Below are positions 37,928-47,222 of a stretch of 64,000 bases of DNA, in pieces; within the stretch, counting starts at the first letter, position 1; each line of letters opens with the position of its first letter. The notes under the pieces were generated by a model. That model made no database searches and was not told the DNA's origin. It saw only the letters and a program-made list of their open reading frames with translations. The stretch comes from Paracoccus litorisediminis (lineage in GTDB: Bacteria; Pseudomonadota; Alphaproteobacteria; Rhodobacterales; Rhodobacteraceae). Made by a program: the position numbers and the translations under genes. Location: NCBI RefSeq assembly GCF_009711205.1, contig NZ_WMIG01000006.1, forward strand, positions 62,001 to 126,000, written 5' to 3'.

Positions 37928-39865
37928 GTGAAGTTCGTCCTTGCCCTGATCTTGACGTTTTTCGCCTCCGCGGCCCATGCCGACGAACCGCCCGCCTATA
38001 TCGGCTCGGCCCAATGCGCGACCTGCCACGCGCCCGAAGCCGAGGCCTGGAAAGGCTCGGATCACGGGCTGGCATGGACGCTGCCGTCGGATCAGACGGT
38101 CGTGGCCGACTTTGACGGGACCACGTTCAGCGGCAATGGCACTGCCGTTCAGTTCAGCAAGGACGATGCCGGCTATCATGCCAAGGTCACCGAGATGGAC
38201 GGCTCGGTCAAAGATTACAACGTCCATTCCGTCATCGGCATCCGCCCGTTGCAGCAGTTCCTGTTCGAGACTGCGCCCGGCAAGCTGCAAAGCTTCGACG
38301 TGGTCTGGGACGTGGACAAGAAGGAATGGTACCACCTTTACCCGGATTCGGTCCTGCCGCCGCGCGACGGCCTGCATTGGACCGGCCCCTACAAGAATTG
38401 GAACGCGCGCTGCGCCGAATGCCACGCGACCGGGTTTGAGAAGAATTACGACCCGAAGACCCGCAGCTACCAATCCACCCAAGCCGAGATCGGCGTCGGC
38501 TGCGAGGCCTGTCACGGTCCCGGCTCGGCCCATCGCGACTGGGCTGCGGATCGCAAGCCGATCACCCTGCCCGGTCTGGACGCCTATGGCTTCACCATGC
38601 CGACCCGTGGCGGGGCGGAAAAATGGGTGCAGCAATGCGCCGGCTGCCATTCCCGGCGCGAGGCCTTTGGCGACGGCAACCCGCTGCCCGGCACGCCTTA
38701 TCACGATGCCTACCGCCTGTCCCTGCTGACGCCCGAGCTTTACCACTCGGACGGGCAGATCCTGCAGGAGGATTACGAATACGGCTCATTCCTGCAGTCC
38801 AAGATGTATGCCAAGGGCGTCAGTTGCGTGAACTGCCACGACCCGCACGAGGCCAAGCTGAAGGCCGAGGGCAATGCCGTCTGCGTCCAATGCCATTCCC
38901 CGGCGGGCAATCCCGAATTCCCCAGCCTGCCGCTGAAGGAATTCGACAACGCCGCGCATCACTTCCACAAGGAAGGCTCGGCCGGTGCCGAGTGTAAGAA
39001 CTGCCACATGGTCGAGCAGACCTACATGGTCACCGACGAACGCGCCGATCACAGTTTCCGCATTCCGCGCCCGGACCTGTCGGCACAGACTGGCGCGCCC
39101 GATGCCTGCACCACCTGTCACAAGGACCAGAACCCAGAATGGGCCGCCAAGCAGATCGAGGCATGGTACCCCGATTCCACGCATCGCGGCCCGCATTTCG
39201 GCACGACCTTTGCACAGGCAAGGCGCAATCCGCAGGGGGCGCTGGCCTCGCTTCTGGCGCTGGCCAAGGATCAGGATCAGGCCGATCTGGTCCGCGCGAC
39301 CGCGCTTTACCTGATGCAATCCGCCGCCGATGAGGAAACGGCAGATCAGACCTCGGTGCTGCTGGCGGATGACAGCCCGCTGGTGCGCGCCAGTGCCGTG
39401 CGCCTGCAACGGGCCGCGCAGCCGCCGGTGCGGGTGCAGAACCTGATCGGCCTGACCAGCGATCCGGTGGCCCTTGTTCGCATGGCGGCCGCGCAGGAAC
39501 TGATCGCGCCGGGCGCCATCCTGCCGCCCAAGATGGCCGCAGCGCTGCGCGGGGCGTTTGACGAATGGCGGCGCTCATTGGGTAACCGGCTGGATTTCCC
39601 GGAAACGCATCTGGTTCTGGGGGGCATGGCGCTGGTCATGCGCAACTATCAGGCCGGTCTGGCGGGCTTCCGCGAGGCAGTGACGCTGGACCCGCAGCGC
39701 GTCGAGGCATGGAGCATGATCGTCCGGCTGGAACAGGCGCTGAACGGCGATGAGGCTGCCCGCCAGGCCGTAGGCCAGGCATTGCAGGCCAATCCCGGCA
39801 CGCCGGAATTGCTGAGCATGCAGATTGAATTGCAAGGTGGCTCAGGTATGCCCCCGGCCCCCTAG
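37928..39865 (+). CDS. Eight-haem cytochrome c with HEAT/TPR-like tail
   Basis: A 645-residue exported multihaem protein. GTG 37928 opens a signal peptide (VKFVLALILTFFASAAHA, cleavage near 18), which is why I prefer it over an upstream TTG. Eight CXXCH haem-binding motifs lie at residues ~30 (CATCH), 162 (CAECH), 192 (CEACH), 237 (CAGCH), 300 (CVNCH), 319 (CVQCH), 356 (CKNCH) and 394 (CTTCH). Residues ~430-560 look like HEAT repeats and ~580-640 like a TPR (YQAGLAGFREAVTLDPQRVEAW). It resembles cytochrome c554-like multihaem families found beside MoxR/Bat clusters. The stop overlaps the convergent BatD stop. Reaction unknown. Confidence 0.88.
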   Translation: MKFVLALILTFFASAAHADEPPAYIGSAQCATCHAPEAEAWKGSDHGLAWTLPSDQTVVADFDGTTFSGNGTAVQFSKDDAGYHAKVTEMDGSVKDYNVHSVIGIRPLQQFLFETAPGKLQSFDVVWDVDKKEWYHLYPDSVLPPRDGLHWTGPYKNWNARCAECHATGFEKNYDPKTRSYQSTQAEIGVGCEACHGPGSAHRDWAADRKPITLPGLDAYGFTMPTRGGAEKWVQQCAGCHSRREAFGDGNPLPGTPYHDAYRLSLLTPELYHSDGQILQEDYEYGSFLQSKMYAKGVSCVNCHDPHEAKLKAEGNAVCVQCHSPAGNPEFPSLPLKEFDNAAHHFHKEGSAGAECKNCHMVEQTYMVTDERADHSFRIPRPDLSAQTGAPDACTTCHKDQNPEWAAKQIEAWYPDSTHRGPHFGTTFAQARRNPQGALASLLALAKDQDQADLVRATALYLMQSAADEETADQTSVLLADDSPLVRASAVRLQRAAQPPVRVQNLIGLTSDPVALVRMAAAQELIAPGAILPPKMAAALRGAFDEWRRSLGNRLDFPETHLVLGGMALVMRNYQAGLAGFREAVTLDPQRVEAWSMIVRLEQALNGDEAARQAVGQALQANPGTPELLSMQIELQGGSGMPPAP

Positions 39866-41112
39866 CGGGCCTGTGCCCCCGGATTGAGCGCAGGCAGGAT
39901 CTGCCGATTACTGCGGCCCCAGACCGAGGGCGTGGCCCGAACGGCGTGGGCCAATGCCTCCCATGATGAGGTGGGCGCGGCAGGCTGCGCGGCATAAAGC
40001 GTCGCACCGACCGCCGCGAAAAGCTCAGACAGGTCCTGCATCGGGACGCCCGCAGGCAGGCGCGCGCGCCAATCCTCCAGCCAGCGCGAAGTTTGCGGAT
40101 AATCCCGGCGCGAAATGGCCGCCAGAAGCTGACTTCGCGCATAGGCTTCACTGGCCAGACGCGCCTGACGATGGGTTTGCGCAGCGTCGCGGGCGCGTGG
40201 CCAAAGCCCGCGCAGCATCGCCGCAACCCCCAGCACGAGTGCCAGTGTCGTCAGGATCAGCCGCCAATCGCGCTGCTGCGCGGTCTGGGCGCTTTTCGGC
40301 GGCGGGCCGGTGACCGAGATGTCAAAGCCCGGCACGCTTGCGGTCTCGACCTTGCCGGTTCCGAGGTTTAGCCAGTCGAGGCTGATCGGCGGCGCGCTGC
40401 CCTGCCCCCCGCCCAAGGCCATCAGCGTCTCGCTTTCGACCCGCGTACCCGAAAGCTCCTCGGCGCCGTCATCCTCGGTCACTTGCGGCGAGGCGGGATA
40501 GGCCCGGATCGCGGGCAGATCGAATTGCGGCATCAGGGTCGGCAGGACGATGGGCGATGTGCCCTCGATCTTGGCGGTGACGGTGCGGATGACGCTGGCC
40601 CCCGGTGTCAGCCCGGTCGAGGGGCCGGACAGGTCTTGCGTCAGGACCAGTGACTTGGCGGCGATGAAGGGATCAAGCCCCTCGGCGCCCTTGGGCACGG
40701 TGCCGGTCAGCGTCACCGGCTGGGTCTGCACCGTGGCGGTCAGCGGCGCGGGCCCGTCGGGATCGGCCCAGGTCAGTTCGATCTTCTGCGCCGGCAGGAC
40801 GAATTGGCCGGGGACCATCGGCGTCAGCAGGTAGCGGTGCGAAATCCCGGACCAGTTTTGCCCATCGACCTGACGGCTGATCGCGGTCGAGCCACGCGGC
40901 GGCACGCGCACGCGCAGGTTCGGTGTCTCGAACGTCGGCAATTCGGGCGGGTTCGGCATCCATGTCGGGACAAGGATGTTTAGCCGCAGTGTTACCGACT
41001 GGCCGGGCACGGTCTGGGACTGGTCAAGCACCGTCTCGACAATCGGGGTCGGAGGGGTTTGTGCAAGCGCCGGACCGGCAAGCAGCAGCAGGGCAAGAAG
41101 CAGCCGCCTCAT
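39862..41112 (-). CDS. BatD-like protein
   Basis: A 416-residue exported membrane-anchored protein. ATG 41112 gives a signal peptide (MRRLLLALLLLAGPALA). The mature N-terminal part is beta-rich (VTLRLNILVPTWMPNPPEL), and one helix around residues 280-300 (LILTTLALVLGVAAMLRGLW) anchors it, leaving a cytoplasmic helical tail. This is the BatD/oxygen-tolerance layout. Last gene of the MoxR-Bat operon; overlaps the BatB-like stop by four bases. Confidence 0.75.
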   Translation of the reverse strand: MRRLLLALLLLAGPALAQTPPTPIVETVLDQSQTVPGQSVTLRLNILVPTWMPNPPELPTFETPNLRVRVPPRGSTAISRQVDGQNWSGISHRYLLTPMVPGQFVLPAQKIELTWADPDGPAPLTATVQTQPVTLTGTVPKGAEGLDPFIAAKSLVLTQDLSGPSTGLTPGASVIRTVTAKIEGTSPIVLPTLMPQFDLPAIRAYPASPQVTEDDGAEELSGTRVESETLMALGGGQGSAPPISLDWLNLGTGKVETASVPGFDISVTGPPPKSAQTAQQRDWRLILTTLALVLGVAAMLRGLWPRARDAAQTHRQARLASEAYARSQLLAAISRRDYPQTSRWLEDWRARLPAGVPMQDLSELFAAVGATLYAAQPAAPTSSWEALAHAVRATPSVWGRSNRQILPALNPGAQAR

Positions 41113-42620
41113 TGCTGGGCCGCCTCGATGGCGAAGCGCTGGCGCAGGAAATCGGCGGTATTGGTGTCCACCGTATTCATCCATTGGTCCGCAGTCAGCA
41201 GCTTGGCGCCCTGCTCGCCACCCCTGATCTGTGTATCGGCACCGCGCGCATCCTTGTTGTCCAGCACCACGCCATCGGCCCCCTCGCCTGTTTTTTCGCC
41301 GGTATCAGACTGCACGCGCGCGGTTTCGACGAAATCCAGCATCTTCTTTGCCAGCTCCAGATTTTGCGCCGCGCCGGGGAAATTCGGGTCGCGGTCCAGC
41401 GTGGTCTGGAAATCCGCGATGGCCTCGCGATAACCGCGGCTTTTGATATGGGCCATGGCGGACAGGAACGCGGCATCCGGCGTTTCGATCCCGGCAAGAG
41501 TTTCGACCACGGCGTCGTATTTCCCGTCACGATAAAGAGCATGGGCCTTGTGCATCGGCTCAATGAACAGTGCGCCCGCCCGGTCGAAATGGTGCTTGTC
41601 ATAGGCAATCTGGCCCTGCTGGTCCGGGGTCAGGAACCAGTCCGTGACCCCTTCGGCCCGGCCCGTTCCGGGTTGCAGGACCAGCGCCGCCAAGGCCGCC
41701 GCGCCCCAGCGCATGGTCCAGCCGCGCCGGAACCAGAACAGCCCCAGCAACATCGCAGGCCAAGCCAAAAGCCAGCCGCGATCGTCCCAAGGCTGGTCGC
41801 CCTGTTCGGCCAACGCGCGGCGATAGGCGGCGTTCAACCGCCGGTCCAGCGTGGTGATATCCGCATCATCCACCGTCACCTGCTGGACGGGAATGGTCAG
41901 TTGATCGATCCCGGCGCTGCCTACGCCATCGGGCAAAGCGGCCAGCACCGCGACGCTGGCACCCTGAAATCCGTTCAGCGCCGCGACATCCGCGGCCTCG
42001 ATATCGTCGGTCACGAACAGGATGCCGCCGGGAGCAGATTCCTTTGCCATGATGCTGCGGGCCAGTTCCAGCGCAGCGGCGGTGGCATTGCCCTTGTCGG
42101 GCATCACGTCGGGGCTGAGCCCCTCAAGATAGGGTTGCAGCACATGCGGATCCTCGGTCATCGGCACGACCGAATGCGCGGTTCCAGCATAGGCGATCAG
42201 GGCCGAGCGTGCGCCGGCGCGCAAAGCCAGCAGATCCGCGATCTTCTGTTTGGACCGTTCCAGCCGCGAGGGGGCGAGATCATGCGCCTCCATCGAGGGC
42301 GTCACCTTCAGCGCGATGACCAGTGGCGCGGTCTGGGCGACGAAAGGATCGGGCACCCGCGACCAAGTCGGACCGGCAGCGCCCAGACAGGTCAGCGCCA
42401 GCACCAGTGCCACCCCGTCGATGGGCAGGACACGCCGCGCGCTGGCCCGGCCAACGGTCAACGCCTGCGCCAGATGCGGCGCAATCGCGGTTTCCGGCGG
42501 CTTGTGGGGCGCAAGCCTGCGTCGCACCCACCACCATAGCAGCGCAATGACCGGCAACAGCACCAGCAGCCACGGCCGGATGAAATGAAACAGATCCAGA
42601 GGCAGCGCCAGATCGCTCAT
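41109..42620 (-). CDS. BatB-like VWA protein with TPR region
   Basis: A 503-residue membrane protein. Two N-terminal helices, a von Willebrand A domain (~90-290), then a helix (WLLAWPAMLLGLFWFRR) and TPR-like repeats (YREAIADFQTTLDRDPNFPGAAQNLELA) near the C-terminus, so it combines BatB and BatC layouts. The metal-ion site usually written DxSxS reads ALKVTPSM here, with Lys in place of the first Asp, so it probably cannot bind Mg as usual. ATGA overlaps with both neighbours fix the start at 42620. Confidence 0.85.
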   Translation of the reverse strand: MSDLALPLDLFHFIRPWLLVLLPVIALLWWWVRRRLAPHKPPETAIAPHLAQALTVGRASARRVLPIDGVALVLALTCLGAAGPTWSRVPDPFVAQTAPLVIALKVTPSMEAHDLAPSRLERSKQKIADLLALRAGARSALIAYAGTAHSVVPMTEDPHVLQPYLEGLSPDVMPDKGNATAAALELARSIMAKESAPGGILFVTDDIEAADVAALNGFQGASVAVLAALPDGVGSAGIDQLTIPVQQVTVDDADITTLDRRLNAAYRRALAEQGDQPWDDRGWLLAWPAMLLGLFWFRRGWTMRWGAAALAALVLQPGTGRAEGVTDWFLTPDQQGQIAYDKHHFDRAGALFIEPMHKAHALYRDGKYDAVVETLAGIETPDAAFLSAMAHIKSRGYREAIADFQTTLDRDPNFPGAAQNLELAKKMLDFVETARVQSDTGEKTGEGADGVVLDNKDARGADTQIRGGEQGAKLLTADQWMNTVDTNTADFLRQRFAIEAAQQ

Positions 42621-43603
42621 GGCCGCACCCTGCGTCTGCGCGTCATCAGTGCCAGCCAACCGGTCATGGTAAGCCCGATCAGCGTGGCCAGCAGCAGCGG
42701 CAGCCATGCAAGGGCCTGCCGTGGCCGATAGGACAGCGCCTCGGTCTGGCGGGGGGCAAGCTCATCGATGCGCTTGTAGACATCGCGCAGCCCCGCCCCG
42801 TCCTCGGCAAAGAAATACTGCCCGCCAGTGCGCGAGGCGATGTCCTGCAGGGTTTTCAGATCCACCTTGTCCTCACCGGTGGCCTTGGGATCGCCGACGC
42901 CGATCGTATAGATCTCGATCGAACGGTCGCGGGCGATTTCGGCGGCGTTGACCGGGCTCATGCGGCTGACGGTATCGGTGCCGTCGGACAAAAGGATCAA
43001 CAGGCGCTGCTGGATATCGCTGGCCTCGAAGGTGCGGATGGCAAGACCGATGGAATCACCAAGCGCGGTATGGGGACCGGCCATGCCGACCTGGGTCTGG
43101 GCCAGCAGATCGCGGATCGTTTGCAGATCCTCGGTCAGCGGGGCCTGCACATAGGCGCGCGAGCCAAAGACGATCAGCGCCATGCGGTCACCGTCGCGGC
43201 CCGCGATGAAGCCGTCCACGACCTCGCGGACGCCTTGCAGGCGTTGTTCGACCGAGCCGTCCGGCGTGTGGAAATCCCGCGCATCCATCGAGCCGGAAAT
43301 GTCGATGGCCAGCACCACATCGCGCGCGGCGCGGGTCTGTTCGATCGGCGCGCCGACGCGCTCGGGGCGGGCCATGGCAAGGATCACCAGCACCCAGACC
43401 AGTGCCGCCGCAATCATCTGGAGGACGGACCGCCGCATGACCACCGCACCCGAGGCCGCGTCACTGCCTGCCGCATCGACGATCCGGCGAAAGAACGGAA
43501 AACGCAGGGCGGGGACCTGCTCCTTATGCGGCGGGATCAGCCACCAGACCAGCACGGGCAACGGCAGCGCCAGAAGCGCCCATGGAAAACCCAGCGAGAT
43601 CAT
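42617..43603 (-). CDS. BatA-like VWA domain protein
   Basis: A 328-residue membrane protein with a helix at the N-terminus, another near 60-80, a VWA domain (~88-275) and a C-terminal helix. The metal-ion site is intact (AIDISGSMDARDF, with the partner Thr and Asp in SDGTDTVSR). Typical BatA: the domain faces the periplasm or cytoplasmic face depending on topology, and forms a complex with BatB and the MoxR ATPase. ATGA overlaps mark the start at 43603. Confidence 0.88.
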   Translation of the reverse strand: MISLGFPWALLALPLPVLVWWLIPPHKEQVPALRFPFFRRIVDAAGSDAASGAVVMRRSVLQMIAAALVWVLVILAMARPERVGAPIEQTRAARDVVLAIDISGSMDARDFHTPDGSVEQRLQGVREVVDGFIAGRDGDRMALIVFGSRAYVQAPLTEDLQTIRDLLAQTQVGMAGPHTALGDSIGLAIRTFEASDIQQRLLILLSDGTDTVSRMSPVNAAEIARDRSIEIYTIGVGDPKATGEDKVDLKTLQDIASRTGGQYFFAEDGAGLRDVYKRIDELAPRQTEALSYRPRQALAWLPLLLATLIGLTMTGWLALMTRRRRVRP

Positions 43604-44085
43604 GGCGTGACCCCGCGATGCCTGCGTATCCAGGTCTCGGCCAGCCGGGTCAGCTGCGCATCGGGCGGGGTCGGGCGATAGGGGGCGCTGGCAATCGCGC
43701 GGCCGGGGCCGTTCCGAAATGCCTCGCCGCCGATCTGGCGGTCCAGAAAGCCCAGCCAATCCGCCCCGAAAAGCGAGGCCACCTGATCGCGTGGATAAGC
43801 GGCAAGCGCGGTGCGGCGCAGGATTTCCGCAATGCGGGCGGGATCATCGCCCGCGCCCGACAACATCCGCAGCGCGGCGCGGCGATAGGCATTGGCGCGG
43901 TACTGCCTGCGCCACCGCCACAACGCATAGGCCAGCGCCGCCAGCACCAGTGCCGCCAGCACCGCCCAGCCCCATGTCTGCGGCATCATCGAAATCGGCG
44001 CAAGCTCGGCGGGTTCGACAAGCTGCTCGATCAGCCCGATCAGGCTGTCATTGTCAGGCGTGGCGGGGGCGGCGTCCTGCTCCAT
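43600..44085 (-). CDS. DUF4381 membrane protein
   Basis: A 161-residue protein with one helix (WGWAVLAALVLAALAYALWRW) and a helical cytoplasmic tail with YPRDQVASLFGADWLGFLDR, the signature of DUF4381. It occurs regularly between DUF58 and VWA genes in MoxR operons; its job is unknown but probably structural in the Bat-type complex. Start shares a base with the DUF58 stop (TGATG). Confidence 0.88.
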   Translation of the reverse strand: MEQDAAPATPDNDSLIGLIEQLVEPAELAPISMMPQTWGWAVLAALVLAALAYALWRWRRQYRANAYRRAALRMLSGAGDDPARIAEILRRTALAAYPRDQVASLFGADWLGFLDRQIGGEAFRNGPGRAIASAPYRPTPPDAQLTRLAETWIRRHRGVTP

Positions 44086-45071
44086 CAGCGGCGTGTCCCG
44101 GCAAGACCCATCAAGCGGCGCATCTGGGTCACGCTGTCCTCATCCGCGCTGAGCGGCAGGACGGGAACGCCAAAGCGCCGTTGCCAGTCAAGGATCTGCG
44201 CCAGCCGACCGCTGGCCAGATCGCTCAGCGCGCGGTGGGTCTTCTGGTCGCCGGTGTCGATCTCGGCCTGCAGGGTCCCGTCCGAAACTACGATGCGATG
44301 GCCGCCCGGCAATTCCTGCGAAAACGGATCATTGACCAGCCCAAGGATCAGATCATTGTGCCGCGAAATCCCGGCAATCAGCCTTTCGGTCAGATCGTCC
44401 ACGATGTCGAAATCGCTGAAGACCAGCACCAGATGGTTGCGCGGCGCCATCCTTGCGACCGAGGCCAGAACCCGGTTCATCGGGATCGGATCAACCGTCG
44501 GCGCATCGGCGTGCAACAAGCTATTCGCATCGGCCAAGGCAGTCAGGAAAGCGGTCAAGGCATGGCGACTGCGGGCGGGCCGGATCTCGGCCAGATCGCG
44601 GTCCCCAAAAACGATGCCTCCGACCCGGTCGCCCTGATCGAAGATGCGGAATGCCGCCAGCGCCGCGCATTCCGCCGCCGTCACCGATTTCATATTCAGT
44701 TGCGAGCCAAAAAACATCGACATGCGCTGATCGACGACGATCAGAGTCGGACGGTCGCGTTCCTCGGTATAGACGCGGACATGCGGCGTGCCGGTCCGGG
44801 CGGTGACCTTCCAGTCGATGCTGCGGATGTCATCCGAGGGCAGGTAGTCGCGTAACTCCTCGAAGTTCAGCCCGCGCCCGCGCAGCCGCGAGGCATGGCG
44901 ACCATTCAGCACCGAGCCCGAGGGCTGGCGCGGCAGGAAACTGATGCGTTTGGCTTGCGCCTCAAGTCGGCGCAGATGGTCCAGATCGACGCTGATCCGC
45001 GGGTCCAGCCCGCTGGGCGGCGGATGTGGTTCGATCGTTCCGGTGCGGATGCGTGCGGCCTGATCCTTCAT
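44085..45071 (-). CDS. DUF58 domain protein
   Basis: A 328-residue soluble protein. The DUF58 signature GRGLNFEELRDYLPSDDIRSIDWKVTARTGTPHVRVYTEERDRPTLIVVDQRMSM is split here as: GRGLNFEELRDYLPSDD, IRSIDWKVTARTG, then VVDQRMSMFFG. The last part begins a VWA-like fold. It normally works with a MoxR AAA+ ATPase in complex assembly. Six nt separate it from moxR. Confidence 0.9.
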   Translation of the reverse strand: MKDQAARIRTGTIEPHPPPSGLDPRISVDLDHLRRLEAQAKRISFLPRQPSGSVLNGRHASRLRGRGLNFEELRDYLPSDDIRSIDWKVTARTGTPHVRVYTEERDRPTLIVVDQRMSMFFGSQLNMKSVTAAECAALAAFRIFDQGDRVGGIVFGDRDLAEIRPARSRHALTAFLTALADANSLLHADAPTVDPIPMNRVLASVARMAPRNHLVLVFSDFDIVDDLTERLIAGISRHNDLILGLVNDPFSQELPGGHRIVVSDGTLQAEIDTGDQKTHRALSDLASGRLAQILDWQRRFGVPVLPLSADEDSVTQMRRLMGLAGTRR

Positions 45072-45077
45072 CGCGCA

Positions 45078-46082
45078 TCAGGTCAGGGCGACCTGCCTCA
45101 CGATTTCAGCGGTGACCTGATCGGGGGTCACGCCCTCGCCCTGCGCCTCAAAGCTTAGGCCCAGACGATGGCGGAACACGTCGGGGATGATGGCTCGCAC
45201 GTCCTCGGGGTCGACATAATCGCGGCCTTGCAGCCACGCATGGGTGCGCGAGCAGCGGTCCAGCGCGAGCGAGGCGCGGGGCGAGGCGCCGACCTCGATC
45301 CAGCGTTTCAGGTCGTCGCCGAACTGCGCCGGAATCCGCGTCGCATTGACCAGATCGGCCATGTAGCGTTCGACCGCATCCGCGACATGGATCGCAGCGA
45401 TCTCGCGCCGGGCCAAGAACACGGCGTCCTGCGCGATGGGCGTGGGCGCGGCGGGCGGGGCTGTACCCTGCTGTTCGCTCAGGGCCTCGATTTCTTCGCC
45501 ACGGACCAGCCGGATCACCTGAACCTCGTCCTCGACCGGGGGATAGGTGATGTTCACATGCATGAGAAAGCGGTCCATCTGCGCCTCGGGCAAGGGATAG
45601 GTCCCCTCTTGCTCGATCGGGTTCTGGGTCGCCATGACCATGAACAGCGGCTCCATCTTGTGGGTGGTGCCGGCGACGGTGACCTGACGTTCCTCCATCG
45701 CTTCCAGCAGCGCGGCCTGCACCTTGGCGGGGGCGCGGTTGATCTCATCCGCAAGGACGATATTGGCGAAGATCGGGCCGGGATCGAAACGGAACTCGGT
45801 CTCATCCCCCGATTTATACAGCACCTCGGTCCCGGTCACATCCGAGGGCAGCAGGTCCGGCGTGAACTGGATGCGGCTGAATTTTGCTTCAAGATTCTTG
45901 GCCAAAGCCTTGATCGCACGGGTTTTAGCCAGTCCTGGCAGGCCCTCGACCAGCAGGTTGCCGTTGGCCAAAAGACCAATCAGCAAGCGGTCGATCACGT
46001 CGCGCTGGCCGATAATCGCCTGTCCCATGCGCTTGCGCAGATCTTCGACCGCCTCGCGCGCAGAAATATCCGTCTGGTCCAT
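45078..46082 (-). CDS. MoxR family AAA+ ATPase
   Basis: A 334-residue ATPase with a non-canonical P-loop LVEGLPGLAKTRAI (normal for MoxR), Walker B VLADEINRAPAKVQ, sensor 1 MATQNPIEQEGTYPLPEAQ, and the C-terminal lid (ASPRASLALDRCSRTHAWL). MoxR proteins act as chaperone-like ATPases that mature or activate metalloenzymes or membrane complexes. First gene of the DUF58-DUF4381-BatA-B-D string. Confidence 0.93.
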   Translation of the reverse strand: MDQTDISAREAVEDLRKRMGQAIIGQRDVIDRLLIGLLANGNLLVEGLPGLAKTRAIKALAKNLEAKFSRIQFTPDLLPSDVTGTEVLYKSGDETEFRFDPGPIFANIVLADEINRAPAKVQAALLEAMEERQVTVAGTTHKMEPLFMVMATQNPIEQEGTYPLPEAQMDRFLMHVNITYPPVEDEVQVIRLVRGEEIEALSEQQGTAPPAAPTPIAQDAVFLARREIAAIHVADAVERYMADLVNATRIPAQFGDDLKRWIEVGASPRASLALDRCSRTHAWLQGRDYVDPEDVRAIIPDVFRHRLGLSFEAQGEGVTPDQVTAEIVRQVALT

Positions 46083-46137
46083 GAAATCCTGCTTGTCGCT
46101 GAAAAGACCGCGCGCCGGTCAGGGCGCGCAGGGTCGG

Positions 46138-47127
46138 TCACTTCGGCACGGACCAGATCCGGGCCCAGTCGTTTTTCATATCGACCAGATGCCAGCCGCG
46201 TTTTTCGGCCTCGTCCAAGCCGCGGCTGAGAACGCCGATATGACCCTCGCGGTCATAGGCGAATTCGCGGTCGGCGTCGGTATGGTGGACGATCAGGCCA
46301 AAGGCCGGGCCCTCGCCGCTGGTCGCATATTCCAGCATGGCGAAATCGCCGTCGGAATTGCCCGCGACAAAGATCGGACGCTGGCCGATATGGCGGCTGA
46401 TGCCGACGGGCTTGCCCTCTTTGTCGTCGATGAAGCTGACGCCGCCACGCTTCATCAGCACCATCTTGCCATCGACCTCTTCGTATTTGGTGTCGCCCTC
46501 GGTGCCGACGACCTGAGCGGGCGGGATGCCATAGGCCTCCTGCGCGAAGGAGCGCAGAAAATCCGCGCCGCCGCCCGAAACGATATAGGTCGTGAAGCCC
46601 TCATCCCGCAGATATGAGAGCAGTTCCAGCATCGGCTGGTAGGTCATGTCGGCGTAATGCATGCCGGTGGTCGGATGGGTCGCGGTGGTCAGCCATTCGC
46701 GCGCATCCTTCTGGAACTGGTCCACGGTCATGCCGGCATGAGAGATGTTGCCCACCTCGATCAGCCCCTCGACCCCCTTGGCGGTGGCGCCCTTGATATC
46801 GCCGGATGCGGCGGCTTTCAGCACGTCCGAGGACAGGATCGAGGGATCGGCCTCGGCCTTTTTCTTCAAGACGTCCAGCGCGTAGATGCCTTGGAAATAG
46901 AACGGCTGCTCGGCCCAGAGCGTGCCGTCATTGTCGAAGGTGGCGACCCGGTCGGCCTCGGGGACATAGCTGTCCAAGGCGGGGTCGGTGACACTTTCGA
47001 CGAATTCGATGATCGCGGCTTTCGTCGCGCCCTCATTCCATGAGGGCAGCGGATCGGCCAGGACCGGGGATGCAAGGATCGCAAGGACGGCACCAAGGGC
47101 CGTGGCAGAGCCGGACCGGATGGACAT
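46138..47127 (-). CDS. Periplasmic HAD family phosphatase
   Basis: A 329-residue HAD hydrolase with signal peptide (MSIRSGSATALGAVLAILASPVLA) and a perfect RBS (AAAGGAG before ATG 47127). Motif I is ATFDNDGTLW, motif II IVSGGG, motif III a Lys-containing region, motif IV AGNSDGDFAML. Closest to phosphoserine-phosphatase-like HADs but exported. It lies between the arylsulfatase and moxR on the same strand, 55 nt before moxR, and may belong to their operon. Substrate unknown. Confidence 0.87.
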   Translation of the reverse strand: MSIRSGSATALGAVLAILASPVLADPLPSWNEGATKAAIIEFVESVTDPALDSYVPEADRVATFDNDGTLWAEQPFYFQGIYALDVLKKKAEADPSILSSDVLKAAASGDIKGATAKGVEGLIEVGNISHAGMTVDQFQKDAREWLTTATHPTTGMHYADMTYQPMLELLSYLRDEGFTTYIVSGGGADFLRSFAQEAYGIPPAQVVGTEGDTKYEEVDGKMVLMKRGGVSFIDDKEGKPVGISRHIGQRPIFVAGNSDGDFAMLEYATSGEGPAFGLIVHHTDADREFAYDREGHIGVLSRGLDEAEKRGWHLVDMKNDWARIWSVPK

Positions 47128-47222
47128 GTTCGCTCCTTTGGTGGGAAACCCGTTCCCCAACGGCATGACGCGGGGAACGGTAAGAAGGGGCCGCAGGGGC
47201 AGCCCCTCCGTCAGGCAGCGGA

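Noticed and set aside
40923..42539. A 538-codon rightward open frame
   Set aside because: Antisense to the BatB-like and BatD-like genes, with composition of a shadow.
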